64,000 nt of DNA from Antennarius striatus. Taxonomy: Eukaryota > Chordata > Actinopteri > Lophiiformes > Antennariidae. Position numbers and translations under genes: made by a program. Location of the stretch: NCBI RefSeq assembly GCF_040054535.1, contig NC_090784.1:17267001-17331000 (forward strand), read 5' to 3'. Positions 35,805 to 50,700 of this stretch are shown here, in pieces. Position 1 is the first letter of the stretch, and each line of letters starts with the position of its first letter. Below the pieces are notes generated by a model. It did not search any database. It was not told where the DNA came from and worked only from the letters and a program-made list of their open reading frames with translations.

Positions 35805-36691
35805 TTACAGTACATGGTGGGATTCAGGCATATTTTCTACCTTGTGCACACATATGACGTGTCTGCGAAGAGAATCCATCCACTTGAAAGATTTACCGCA
35901 AACATTACAGACATATTGCTTCCCTTCTGTGTGGATTGTTTGATGTCTATTCAGTGCACTTGTAGTAATAAAAAACTTTTTGCATATTTCACATCTGTAA
36001 GGTCTTTCTCCCGTGTGTGTCCTGATATGAGCTGCAAGGTGGGAGCAGTTACCGAAACGCTTTTCACAAACGGAGCAGCAGTAAGGCCTGTCTTTATTCT
36101 CCTCGCCAGTGTTGCTGTGGTGGAAGACCATGATGGGGTCCTGCAGATTGTCTCTCTGACTGGAGGCAGGTGAAATGAAGTCTTTGATATCTGAGTCAAG
36201 GCTGTCCAGCTGGCTTTCGTCTGGATCCATCCAGAAGTGGCTCTTTTGCTGCTCCTTCTTCACCTCTGAGGGCTCCGGATGCTCCTGCTCCATGGTGCTG
36301 CACCCATCTTCTTTGCAGTGCTCGCTGTCAGGAGCGTCCGCTGCAGGGAATGGCGGATGGTGGATCCGCTGCACAGGCGGAGGAGGATGGTGATGGTGGA
36401 TCTCCTGCTGCGGAGGTCCTCCTCCAAAGCAGGTATCGAACCTGGTGTCTAGACATGAGCAAAACATCAGTTTATATGAAATATAACACAGTATGATTTG
36501 ACTCCAGGTGTTTGTCGTCCAAACTCACCTGACTTGAGGAGCCTCAGCTGGATCCTGAGACGACTGATTTCTAAATCTTTCGAGCGAGAAATCTCCTCTT
36601 TGTATTCGGCCATCGTCTTTTTGACAACTTCAAATATCTCTTCCGCCGCTGCCGTCAGTCTGTCGGTTAAATAATCCTTCAGGGAAAACAT
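35805..36691 (-). CDS. C2H2 zinc-finger protein B (three fingers), 2 exons, 268 aa
   Basis: Exons on the minus strand are 36691-36529 and 36448-35805, joining to 268 codons plus stop. The N-terminal module is the same as in gene A. Fingers read CSVCEKRFGNCSHLAAHIRTH, CEICKKFFITTSALNRHQTIH and CNVCGKSFKWMDSLRRHVICVH. Helix contact residues are mostly those of gene A; changes fall at position 6 of finger 1 (V to A) and positions 2 and 5 of finger 3 (E to D, S to R). Compared with A it has an in-frame expansion just after QQEIHH that adds His, Pro and a second copy of IHHPPFP-type sequence, and a different C-terminal tail (VENMPESHHVL). It is a probable nuclear DNA-binding regulator of unknown target. 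Confidence 0.85.
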
Positions 36692-36895
36692 TCTGGATGT
36701 TTATACGGAATGCTGGTATTTTCTAGTGGAGCTAGTCGACGTATTCTCGCGTGTCCTTAAACGTCACGCTCCACCGGTGAAAACGAACGTGGGCTGCGCC
36801 GCTGCAACAAAACGTTTAACGTAACGCACTACCGCCGCCTGGTGGACGGGAGTGTAAAGACAAGGCTGCTGCATGGGAGCGTCCAGTGCAGTAAG
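36692..36895 (-). promoter_or_regulatory. Leader and promoter of zinc-finger gene B
   Basis: Nearly identical to 32550-32756 upstream of gene A, including agctagtcgacgtattctcg and the CpG-containing stretch before the CA tract. Differences noted by eye are two or three substitutions and loss of a few bases near the CA tract. Confidence 0.5.
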
Positions 36896-37870
36896 ACACA
36901 CACAGGTCAAGGATTTAAAACTTCCTTGTGCTGAAGAAGCACAATCAAGTGGAACACGATAAAATGGAGAAATAAATACCTATATTACCTATATTAGGGA
37001 ATTATTTTTTATTATTTTACAAAATGTTTTTGCATTGAATTACATAATGTGATGTAATATTTGCATTATTTTTCTCTTCTGCTGTACAAATCTAAAGCAA
37101 AAAGTGGACAAAAGTATCAGAACAGACTAATATTTGTCTAAATTATAGTGTTTGCTGAGGACAGACATGGAGATTGTGATGGAATGATTTTGGACCTCAG
37201 CCTATTCTCTAGGACTGGTTGAGGTTTCAGGAATCCAAAATGGGAAAGGCTGTTGTCCTGTTTCAAATCTGTTCCTTTCCATTTGTATCTGATGTTTTTT
37301 TTCTCCCAGATGAATTTAGAAGCAGGAATATGTTCTACTTGAACAAAGACAAGAAGGATTGCTGCATGTTTTACTTTAGCGGTGTGATAAAAATAGCAGT
37401 CAAGCTATCTCTGGATGGCATTGTCTGAACAGGAGTTCACTGCTGTAACGAGACACTCACTGCCATCGTCTGAATACCACTGGGGTTACCATCAAGCTGC
37501 CTGAGGGGCAGACGCACAAAATAAATGCCTGTATAGCCCACAGCTCACCAATTAGAGGCTCATGGAGGCAAATTCATATTCTTTCACGGGATCGCATTTC
37601 TCACCCTAGAATGGTATCTTAGAAGGTGGCTCACCTATTCATTTTAAGAGGTCCTTTTCTCTGCAGAAAGCTTAACCTCAGGGCAATTTTTTCCCAATGC
37701 AAGCACACTATAAAGGGAACTTTATTTTCTCCACTGGAAGATACTTCATGTGCAAGTAATTGTTTTGTCCCTTATTCCATTCACTGACAAATGACTGTAA
37801 ATGGCACTGGATCACATTTTTCACAATGGAAATTCAGTTAAGTATTCCCAACTGGATAGGCAGCCCAGAT

Positions 37871-38585
37871 GTTTAAGGTTTACTTTACCATACAGGAATC
37901 CAAGAAGACACCGCTGCAGAATTGTCCTTTTCTAGAATGGGTGATGACAGCTACTAACACAGGTAGGTGCCCACACAAGACATGGAAGGGTTTCCATGAG
38001 ATATACATCGACACAACGACAAAAGAAGATACTAAAACTGTTTCTACACCATTTATTATGTTTCACAACAGCCTTCTCACCCTTTGACTCACCGGCCAAT
38101 ATGGTTAACATGTAATGGACAGATCCCTCTTGGCAAAGAGCCAAAGAGAGCAGATCATGCACGTCTACAGGGAAGAAAAAGCCATCAAACATAATTACAC
38201 AAAAGAGAAGCACATATTAAACTGTCAAATAAATCTGATTGACAAGAGTTGTGACACTTACATAAAAAAGTTTCTGAAACTTTTCAAGTAAAGGTGAGGA
38301 TTGGCAGTTCACCTCAAGGTTTAACCGTTGATCATTGCAGCACTTGGTATGAAAGTTAATACGCATGTAGGTTATTAGCAGTGGACTTAACTCTTTTCAG
38401 TGCAGCACAGTGTATATGTCAACCTGTTGCTTTTCTTTATGAGAAACTATACTAAAAAATAAAGAAAATGAGGGAATGGCATCATTACACAAATGCTTTG
38501 AATAGAAAGAGGACTAAGTGCTTAGTGAGGGACGATGGAACTGGGTCATCTGGACTTTGTCTCGCTGCAGCTGTTACAGTTCTTA
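37871..38585 (-). other. Spacer and tpi1 3'UTR
   Basis: The region left of the tpi1 stop codon at 38586 is noncoding. On the minus strand an AATAAA-type signal (forward tttatt) occurs near 38053-38058, compatible with a 3'UTR of about 500 bases. No other gene is visible. Confidence 0.45.
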
Positions 38586-42215
<3,630 letters not shown>

Positions 42216-42954
42216 CCAACCATGATGATAATTGGTTATAAATAAGTCCATAATATCATATTCAACCAATCAAGAGGATCAATGCTGGTATCGGCGTAGC
42301 CATAGTAGGACTAGTAAAGGGGAAGTAGAAAATGTCATGATGTGTTCACAGTTGTCCGTTAAAATAGGGACTGATGGGATCAGCTCATGCTGCAGGTTAT
42401 TACTGACGGAATTCATGAGTCGTAGCTGAGGTAAAAAGAAAAAATTGTTGGTATAAAACTATGCAATCATTATTTTAGAATTATGTAATTCATTTATTGA
42501 GTTATGATAGATAAATTAATGAAATAATCACTTCACTATTTCAGGTGATAATGCCTGCAAAAATAGCTGAAATGTAGTGGAGTGGAAGGATAGAAACTAG
42601 CTAACTAAAAACAAACAAACAAATAAACAAACACAAGTGATTAGCTATCCTCAAAATCAATCGTGTGTATTGCCACTATATAGAACCTACATGCATTACG
42701 GTGGGTTCGGTGTGCTTGAAGTGTGTGAGTAAAAAGTAGTGATCTGCCATTTGATTGGGTGAGAAAATAAAACTTCCAACCATTTCTGCTTCCTAGTTTA
42801 ACATTGTGAGCTCTGATTGGAGGATATTTAGTTCCGTTTTGCATACCTAATTTTTCTTATCAAAAGTCACTTTGAATCCTATGAAGGAGCGTTTTTAGCA
42901 ATTGAAAGGGACTTAGTTGAAACGTGTACACTAGTTTTATTGTACGTGTTGTTA

Positions 42955-43075
42955 TTCAATTGTGTCCCTAAGCCACTACAATGTGACACCATAATAACAA
43001 GGGACAGTGTCGGTGGACTAGTTGTACCTACAGCCAAAACACCGATAGGAATTACGCTCTTTTAGTATTTCTCCA
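42955..43075 (+). repeat. Intergenic repeat X, copy 1
   Basis: Begins ctaagccactacaatgtgac and continues accataataaca, then gacagtgt and actagttgtac. It matches copy 2 at 43925-44035 with moderate divergence and small indels. Confidence 0.7.
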
Positions 43076-43639
43076 GCAGGTTCCCTATAAAGGGGAGCCC
43101 TTAAGTCGTTGTCCAATAGTAAATTCTCTGATTAGTAACATTTACGTTAGTAATTTTTTAGACTTAATACACCGTCAACATTCGCCTGCAGAATGCCCAG
43201 TTAATTCTATAGGTGAGCACATATAAGTATACAGGGGGTGCCCAAACTTTTCCAGCATGCGAGGTATTTATAAAAAGACTACGCAAAAATAATCTGACTA
43301 CTTTTATATATTGAGAATTCGTTATATTTACAATGTATGAGTGCCTTGCGTAACTGTTGAGAACGGCACTAAAGAGAGACACAGGGATAACTTGTAATAC
43401 TGTATATAACTGAATCAAACAAAACAGTTCAACAATAAAAATAACTATAATAATAATGTGTTCCAGTCAGTTCAGTGTTAAGTCATTGGATCAATCATTG
43501 GGGCCAAACCCAGGTGTATGTGAGGTTCAGTTTATATATTCTACCACACCATGAAGTAGCAAAGCAGTCTCCACTTAGAAGCAATGGCCTTATCTCATTC
43601 TCTCAGGATTACTACTCATAAATAGAAGACCTCTTATCT

Positions 43640-44035
43640 ATGTCAAAGTAAAATCCAAGGTAAATATCTGTTATTGTAGGTCTTTCATTGCCATAAGAGT
43701 CATAGGTATTGCTGTGATCATTTTGAAACAAACTTAAGTTTTAAGTTACTTTATAGTTAAACTCACTGTAGCAATGAGAGCACACAAATCATTTTGGCAT
43801 TTTAGGTGAGTGAGGAGAACTTTAAAGTTGTTGGAAAGTACTAGTTGCAAAGTTAATTAATCAGCTATTGCCTTAAGTAGTCAAGTAACTGCATGCCTGC
43901 AAAGATTAAATAACATATTCTATTGCAAGTCACTACAACGTGACACCATAATAACAGGGTACAGTATTGGGGCACTAGTTGTACTTAAGGCCCATGTGAA
44001 GGTGGGAATTGCACGTTTAGTGTTTCTCAAGTAGA
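43640..44035 (+). repeat. Intergenic repeats Y copy 1 and X copy 2
   Basis: Y copy 1 (about 43640-43890) includes aatccaaggtaaatatctgt, tgagtgaggagaactttaaa and ccttaagtagtcaa. X copy 2 follows at about 43925-44035 (agtcactacaacgtgacacc, then actagttgtac). Order Y-X-Y with an isolated X on the left suggests an old tandem array of an X+Y unit. Confidence 0.7.
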
Positions 44036-44059
44036 ATGTATGAAAAGGAACGACTTCTT

Positions 44060-44340
44060 TTCTATATCAGGAAAAAAAATCAAGGTCAATATATGTTATT
44101 ATTTGTCTTTTATTGCAACAAAGGTAACGGGTACTGCTGTGAACATCTAAAACAAACGCTCTTGAAGTTTTAACTTGTCTATGGTAATTACCATAGTTGA
44201 GATCGCATGAATTATTTTTTTGCATTGTAGGTTAGTGAGGGGAACTTTAAAAATTGTTAAGGCAGTATTTTTTAGCTGCAAAACTGTTAATCAACAAGTA
44301 AACTATGACCTTAAGTAGCCAAATAATATAATAGTCTCTT
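44060..44340 (+). repeat. Intergenic repeat Y, copy 2
   Basis: Contains aatcaaggtcaatatatgtt, gttagtgaggggaactttaa and ccttaagtagccaa, in the same order as Y copy 1. Offset from copy 1 is about 420 bases; divergence is visible throughout. Confidence 0.7.
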
Positions 44341-44579
44341 GCCATGAGGAGCAGAAATGGAATAGCGAAATGCTTTATTGATAGTCATTGATATTTTTTT
44401 CTATCTGTGGCCACGCGAGGGCGCTATAACACCACGAACATTATATCATCGCTATAACGAATTGAGTTTTTCCACCTAAACACCGCGGTGCCAAAATTAA
44501 CTTATTTAGTAGTGTCATTATTCTTCGTATACCGTTACAGCCGCCACACAAGCCTGATATTAAAAAAAAAAGTAACATT

Positions 44580-44736
44580 GTTAGAACGTAAAGTCAACAA
44601 ATGGGTGGCGGGGAGAGGGATGGGCAGCGTGAGAGGGGCGGTGGGGAGAGAAGGGCAGCCCAACTTTTAAAGGCGGCTGATCTCGAAACAGTCGAGTTCA
44701 CGGAACCGTCGCGAGACATTTCCGCCCACAAGAAAG
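44580..44736 (+). promoter_or_regulatory. lpcat3 core promoter with TISU-like start context
   Basis: The sequence before the start codon is GC-rich and lacks a TATA box. The start itself lies in AAGATGGCGGC (44734-44744). This is the core of the TISU element (SAASATGGCGGC), which also binds YY1 and supports initiation on very short leaders. The upstream S position is A here, so the match is nearly but not fully consensus. Confidence 0.55.
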
Positions 44737-47700
44737 ATGGCGGCTCCCTTGCTGGAGAGTCTGTCGGAGTCATTGGGTTCTCCAGAGCCAGCGGTTCGAC
44801 TCATTTTCTCTATATTAATCGGTAAGTTTTTGCTTTACAAATCGGTTGTTTGATATAGTTAAAGCTAAGGGGAAAGAGCACACATCTGCGTAGCTTGTTT
44901 TTGTGTTGAAGTCCTCTCACTGTTGTGTAGAAGTGTTCAACTCCCTGCTAACCATCACGGTCAGTCACTGTAGGTTCACTGTGACACATATAGAGAACTG
45001 TTCTGCCCTACTAGTGTGAACCCGGCTGCACAATCAACGATAGGGTTCCTCATATACTAATTTACAACAAATTGCGAATGATTATCATCACCAGCTGAGT
45101 GAAACCAGTTTACAGACGTGCTGGTGGTTTTGTTGTTTTGCAGGAATCAGACTAGTTTGGCTCGTATGAAGTCGTGACAGCCGTCGTTCATCACATCATA
45201 CATTTGTCAAATTGAGCAAGTGAGCTTTTTGCAATTACAAATTGTTGGCTGCTGCTACACACCCTCCAAGTTATGTTCTGATATTTGCAGGCAGGAATAT
45301 AGTTAGCCTGTTTACTTAGCACAAACTACCGACGTTTATGTTGGGTGATAATAATACGTAGCGTCATTGTTGTTGGGGAAGGCAGATGCTTTAATAGTAG
45401 AGTTGATGTTGCCAACCCATCCTTATTTTCTCAGGTGAGGACCTGAGATTGGAACTCTGTGGGCGTTGTTCCTGAAACTTAATTCAAAGTTGACAACTTG
45501 CACGCAAGCTGTCCACTTTTTTTGCAGGTTGCAACACGTCAGGGAGGGGTTTAGGGGTGTGTGGTTTCGCTGGGGCAAATCGTCCGATCTGCCAAGTCTG
45601 TACTTTGTTCCGACAAATGTACACGTCCGCGTTTCAAGCAGGAACAATGCAACAGGCTGATTGCCTCAAACCATTTAGGACTTTGATTGGCTCCGGCCTG
45701 GCAGCCCTCCTTGTGGCATCATCTTACCCTTTTGTAGCTTCACGTGTCTTGCATAAGATTGTCATGTATTTACTGCATTGCACTATTACTGAGCGATCAT
45801 GTGGCCCGGTCAGCTTTTCCTCAGCTATGCATGTATGGACTTAGGCAATTTGGTCTACATTTTGCTGACAGCTTTTCAAGAGCAACTACACTGTGTAGTT
45901 TCTGAATCCACAGTGTTGATCTTAACATTTGATTCCACAAACACATGACTGTACTATGCAAGCAGAATCTTCTGTACCTCTACAGCTCCAAATTAGTTTC
46001 AGAAGAAGCTTGTAGGACTCTGGATCCAATTGACTCTGAGATTAGCCCATGCTGCCATGTGTTTGGTTTATTGGATTGAAAAGTTTTTAAAGGATAAGAG
46101 GACAGCAATAGTCTGGTCTTGGAACACTTTAAGGTCCTTCCACAAGAAAATGATTTATTATCCTCAACATAAGATAGATAGGAATATATTTGCCAGTATG
46201 TTCCTTTTTTGGTTAGTCCATTATATTTTGTTGAAAGCATATTTATAAATTCTATATAGAATCTTTGACAACTTTTACACATATCTTAAACAATTTACTG
46301 TGACTTTTATCATTTTGATTTTTTTGTGAATTTTATTGTGCGGTTTCCAATAAAAAGGGATTTTTTTTTTAAAGATCGCTCGGATGGGCGGTCATCTTGT
46401 CTGGAGCATATCTGGCAAACTGTACATACTAACTTCTCCCAACTTAGTTAAATAGCTATCATAAGTAGTTTCGACTCAATAAAAGTTACTGCCATCATCC
46501 ACTGTTTTGATAACCCTGAAATTTGGTCTTTATAACATATTTTTTTTAAAAACCAAAAATACTATACACAAGACTCTAGACTCATCAAAGGAAGGGAGTA
46601 TAGGTTGTGGACTAATGTATTTGATGTGCACTTTTTGGGAGGAGTTTCAGAGTGGATATTTCAACTTCAAATGGTTTGGTAATGAAAGAACTGTTATTTT
46701 GCCAAAGTCAGTGGGAAAAAAAGAAGAGGTATAGATAATAAATGGCTCAAAAGGAGACTCATGAAACCTGCTAATAAGATTTTCTGTGGACTTTTTACAG
46801 ATGTAAATTCTCTGTCCTGCATTGTTTTACATTAATTTAACTCAAGCGGTACTAAGGATGGTCCAGGTATGTGTAATCCACCAATAGGGAAAACTTTGAT
46901 TATGTTTCGCCTTTGCAAGACAAAGTAGCTGGGACATTTCATACATTCAGAGAATTAATTCAACATTTTCAGAATCAGAGCTGTTTGAACGGTTTAGATA
47001 TTTGCATATGATGCAAATGTGAGCGAACAATATGTTTATGATTCGATAAAATATGAACAGGCCAAACTTGTTTTTCTATAGTCCTGCTTGGGGCAGATCT
47101 TTCTCCTTGAGATACCAGCAACAGGATTTGGTGTGTTGTGTGTGTGCGTGTGTGTAAGGAGGTGTCAACATTGGGTCACTTAGCAGACACGAAGACACAC
47201 CACAATGTAGGTCGATTGATATTTTTCTTTCTGTCTGTCCTGCAGGATATCCCTTTGCTCTGGTGTACCGTCAGTTCCTGTTCTACCAGTCTGCCACAGT
47301 TCTGCACTTGTTTCATTTGCTGTCTGGATTGGCTCTAGCAACGTTCAACTTTGGTGAGCCAAAGAATTTAAGGGCGTGTGCTTTCGGTTTGTTAAAAAAA
47401 CAACAAAGATAATAATTTCTCTATGATTGTGTTCGATTGCAATATCTGTGTTTAACATCATCTATTGGCAGGTTTCACCTCTTTCGTACTGGACAGGAAG
47501 TAAACTAATAAACTGTAACACCTGGTTTAAGGGGATTATATCAAGTCATTCTCAGTCCTGTGTCACATTAACAGGATCAAATTCATAACTCGTCTTCAGC
47601 TCAAAACCTTGTAAATAAGTGTTGACAAATCTTTTAATACACTATTGAGTGCACTTTTAATGTGATCATTAACTTTAGGTAATTCCAGTTAGACAGTGAT

Positions 47701-50700
47701 GTGGTCATAAAGCTGACAATCACCTTCCTTGCTTCTTGCATCTCTAAATGATGTTTTACAAATAAAATATTCTCCTTAGTATCCCTTCAACTCCTGAGCA
47801 GTCAACCAAAATCTATTTTATATAAACAATCAGTCTGTCATTTCAATATTTGTTTAGCCCATAAAATTCTTTGTAAAAATGAATAATGTAAAGGTTCATT
47901 AACCTAATGTGATATTTTTAAAGTGTTAATTTGATCATCTGTCCAAAACCCAAACATATTAAATTTAGAATTGCAAATCCTTTTCTACACAAAGAAGTTG
48001 ATGTTTTTTTGTCTTTTCTATTTTTCATCCCATTCTTGTGGCTCAGAGGTAGTAAAATGATGTCCTTAGAGATCTGAATAAATGGTGGATATGAGAAATA
48101 TTGCCTAATACAACTAGAAAATTCTTCTTCTTATCTTTTGATGTGTAAGAGTTTAAATCTTAGCTTCCAGAAGAATTTGCAGCATAACAGTGATTTGCAG
48201 GGTTCCTTTAGAGAGGACGTATCGATGGAGCTTCCTCCATCATTAAAATGACTTCCTGGATCAACACAAACTAACATTGATCTCTTTCACTTGCTCTCCT
48301 GCGGCTGCACTTGGATTTTACAGCAGGTCTGTCACTTCATTGGTTCTTCTAGTGGAATATCCCATTTTTATTTTAACCCTCTTAGAAACATCATTTCATG
48401 TTGCATGAGTATAATAGATCTGCATCATTGTTCTTTCTCCACCTTACTTGATATTGAACTGTGCAGGAAAAATACTGTTGACATGTCCAGTCCTAAAGGT
48501 CAGACGTGACTTGTCATCCCCATCCCCCTCTGTTCGTGTCTCTCCCAGGCTCTCAGATCTGTCACTCTGCAGTATGCATCCTTGTTCAATTCGTGATGCT
48601 GAGGCTCATGGGAAGGACGATAACGACCGTTCTGAGCAGCCTTATCTTTCAAATGGTGAGATGTGTCGGTCTTTCCTTTCTCTGTGCATCCATACTTACA
48701 TTAGCTCCCATTTGTCTGACGTCAAAGTGTTCCAGCCACGATGCAGCTACTGCCCACTCGTTTTTCTGCACAGTTTAATATCTGATCTCTGCATTAGCAC
48801 TCTGCAATTTCATTTAATTGCCTTGTTAACGCCCACCAACTGTTTGTCCCATGCATTAAATGGAGACACATAGCCAAGGTCAATAATATTGTTTTGCATT
48901 CATATTCCACCGCCTGTGGAAATGCTAGTCTTTATTTCTTTGCCAATCCTTGCGTTTTTTGCTGACAGTCATACAGATACGGCAATGAAAGCAAATTTGT
49001 AAAAACAAAAATGGTCACTTAAGCTTTTTTTTTGTTATTTGAACCAACATACTTCCTGTGATTTGGTTTGGTAGTTTCCTTATTTTCTCATACTATCTGT
49101 GCCACATGTCACATGATACAAAATCATACTTGCTTGATGTCATTCAATCTTTGCATTCTGTCCTCCTACAGGTGTACCTGCTGGCAGGGTATTACTACAC
49201 AGCTACGGATGAGTATGACATCAAATGGACTATGCCTCACTGCGTCCTCACACTCAAACTTATTGGCAAGTTGACTGTAGCTGTCCTTCCACTCCTCTGT
49301 TGTCACGCAGATGTTATAACATTGTGTTTGTTCAACCTGTTGCTGTAGTCACAATCTCCCTCTCTGCTCTAGTGAACAATTTTAACAAACTGATAAACTC
49401 TGACATCTGCCTTTGCATGGGTTAAGATATTCATTAATGTGATCATGACAGCGTTAGTCATCCTAACATAGTCTCTGACAGCAGTTGCATTTTCTGATTA
49501 CAGGTTTGTCATTTGATTTCTATGACGGTGGAAAGGAACCAGTGAGTTGGTTGATCTCTCTTGCTTTTGCCTGCCTGATTAGTAGAATATGAATGAATGA
49601 ATGTGGTTACTGTTCACTTTATCTCTCAGTCAATACTCATTCACCTTTATCATTTTGTTCTGAGTGAAAGACAGTAGATGAAGATTTTGGTTCAATGAAC
49701 ATTCAACGGTTTTCTCCATTGAAAAGTAAATGAACACTTTGCACTGTGACTGTTACTTATTACTAGATTAAATAGTGAAGCAAAGGAGAAAAAAAGTGTC
49801 TTAACTACAATATGTGAGAGGAGTTTTGATTTGCCACAAAAACAGCATGACGTTAAATATTCATACCAAGTTACTTGAAATAAAACATAACTGCAAAACA
49901 GTAGAACGCAACTAGTTACATTGATTTTATCTGTGTGCAGTAATTTTTTCCACTTGTTGCTCAGGTCATCTTCAGTGTACTGTATTTTTTAATTCCGCTA
50001 GTTCATCTGTAACAGCTGCAGATTTTCCATTCTGTTGCATTATTTAATTGCTTTGTAACATTAAATCTTTTGCTTTCTCTCCAGTCTCAACTGAGTGAGG
50101 AGCAGAAGAAAGCGGCCCTGACGTCTGTGCCCTCGCTGATCGAGGTGCTCGGATTTTCTTACTTCTACGGGGGCTTCCTGGTGGGGCCTCAATTCACGCT
50201 GCGCAACTACCAGCGGCTGGTGGCAGGGGAGCTCACCGACTGCCCTGGACAGCCTCCCAACAGGTAAAAAAAGGCAACAAAAAAAAAAAAAGGTGCAGTG
50301 ATGGGGGGGGGGGGGCAGCTGAGACTTGGAGCACAGAAAAGTAGCCAGATGTAGTAAATGACAGGCTGAAGCTAATATTACTTGTGTATCCTTGTTCTTG
50401 TCTTTCTCTTTCAGTGTTTTACCTGCTTTGCAGAGGTTTTCTCTCGGGTTTCTCAGCCTGGCAATATATGCAATATTCAGTCCCCATTACCAAGACGGCT
50501 ACATGTTAACAGATGAATATGACGTGAGAATGACAAAATGAAACTCTTTGCATATGTATGTTGTTTCATACATGTGATCTCAAATGTAAAACTGTCCTTC
50601 ACAGGCTCAGCCCTTCTGGTATCGCTGTGTGTTTATTCTGCTGTGGGCAAAAATAGTTTTGTATAAATATGTCTGCTGTTGGCTCATAGCGGTAAGTCAC

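Larger units (their letters stand above)
34450..37870. repeat. Tandem segmental duplication, unit B
   Basis: Second copy of the block described for 29160-34430, in the same orientation, with the paralogous zinc-finger gene at its centre. It has lost or never had the TC repeat and much of the spacer of unit A. It carries a Penelope-like element fragment (34990-35400) that unit A lacks at the matching place. Confidence 0.8.
42216..44579. other. tpi1-lpcat3 intergenic region with an internal duplicated block
   Basis: AT-rich noncoding sequence. A block near 42955-43075 recurs at 43925-44035. A second block at about 43640-43890 recurs at 44060-44340, in the same orientation. No open frame in it resembles a protein. 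The two blocks are described as repeats. Confidence 0.6.

Noticed and set aside
46020-46370. Possible LINE 3' end (frame of about 70 codons, then caataaaaaggga and a T run)
   Set aside because: The tail looks like a retroelement end, but no reverse transcriptase or endonuclease motif could be recognised and no target duplication was found.
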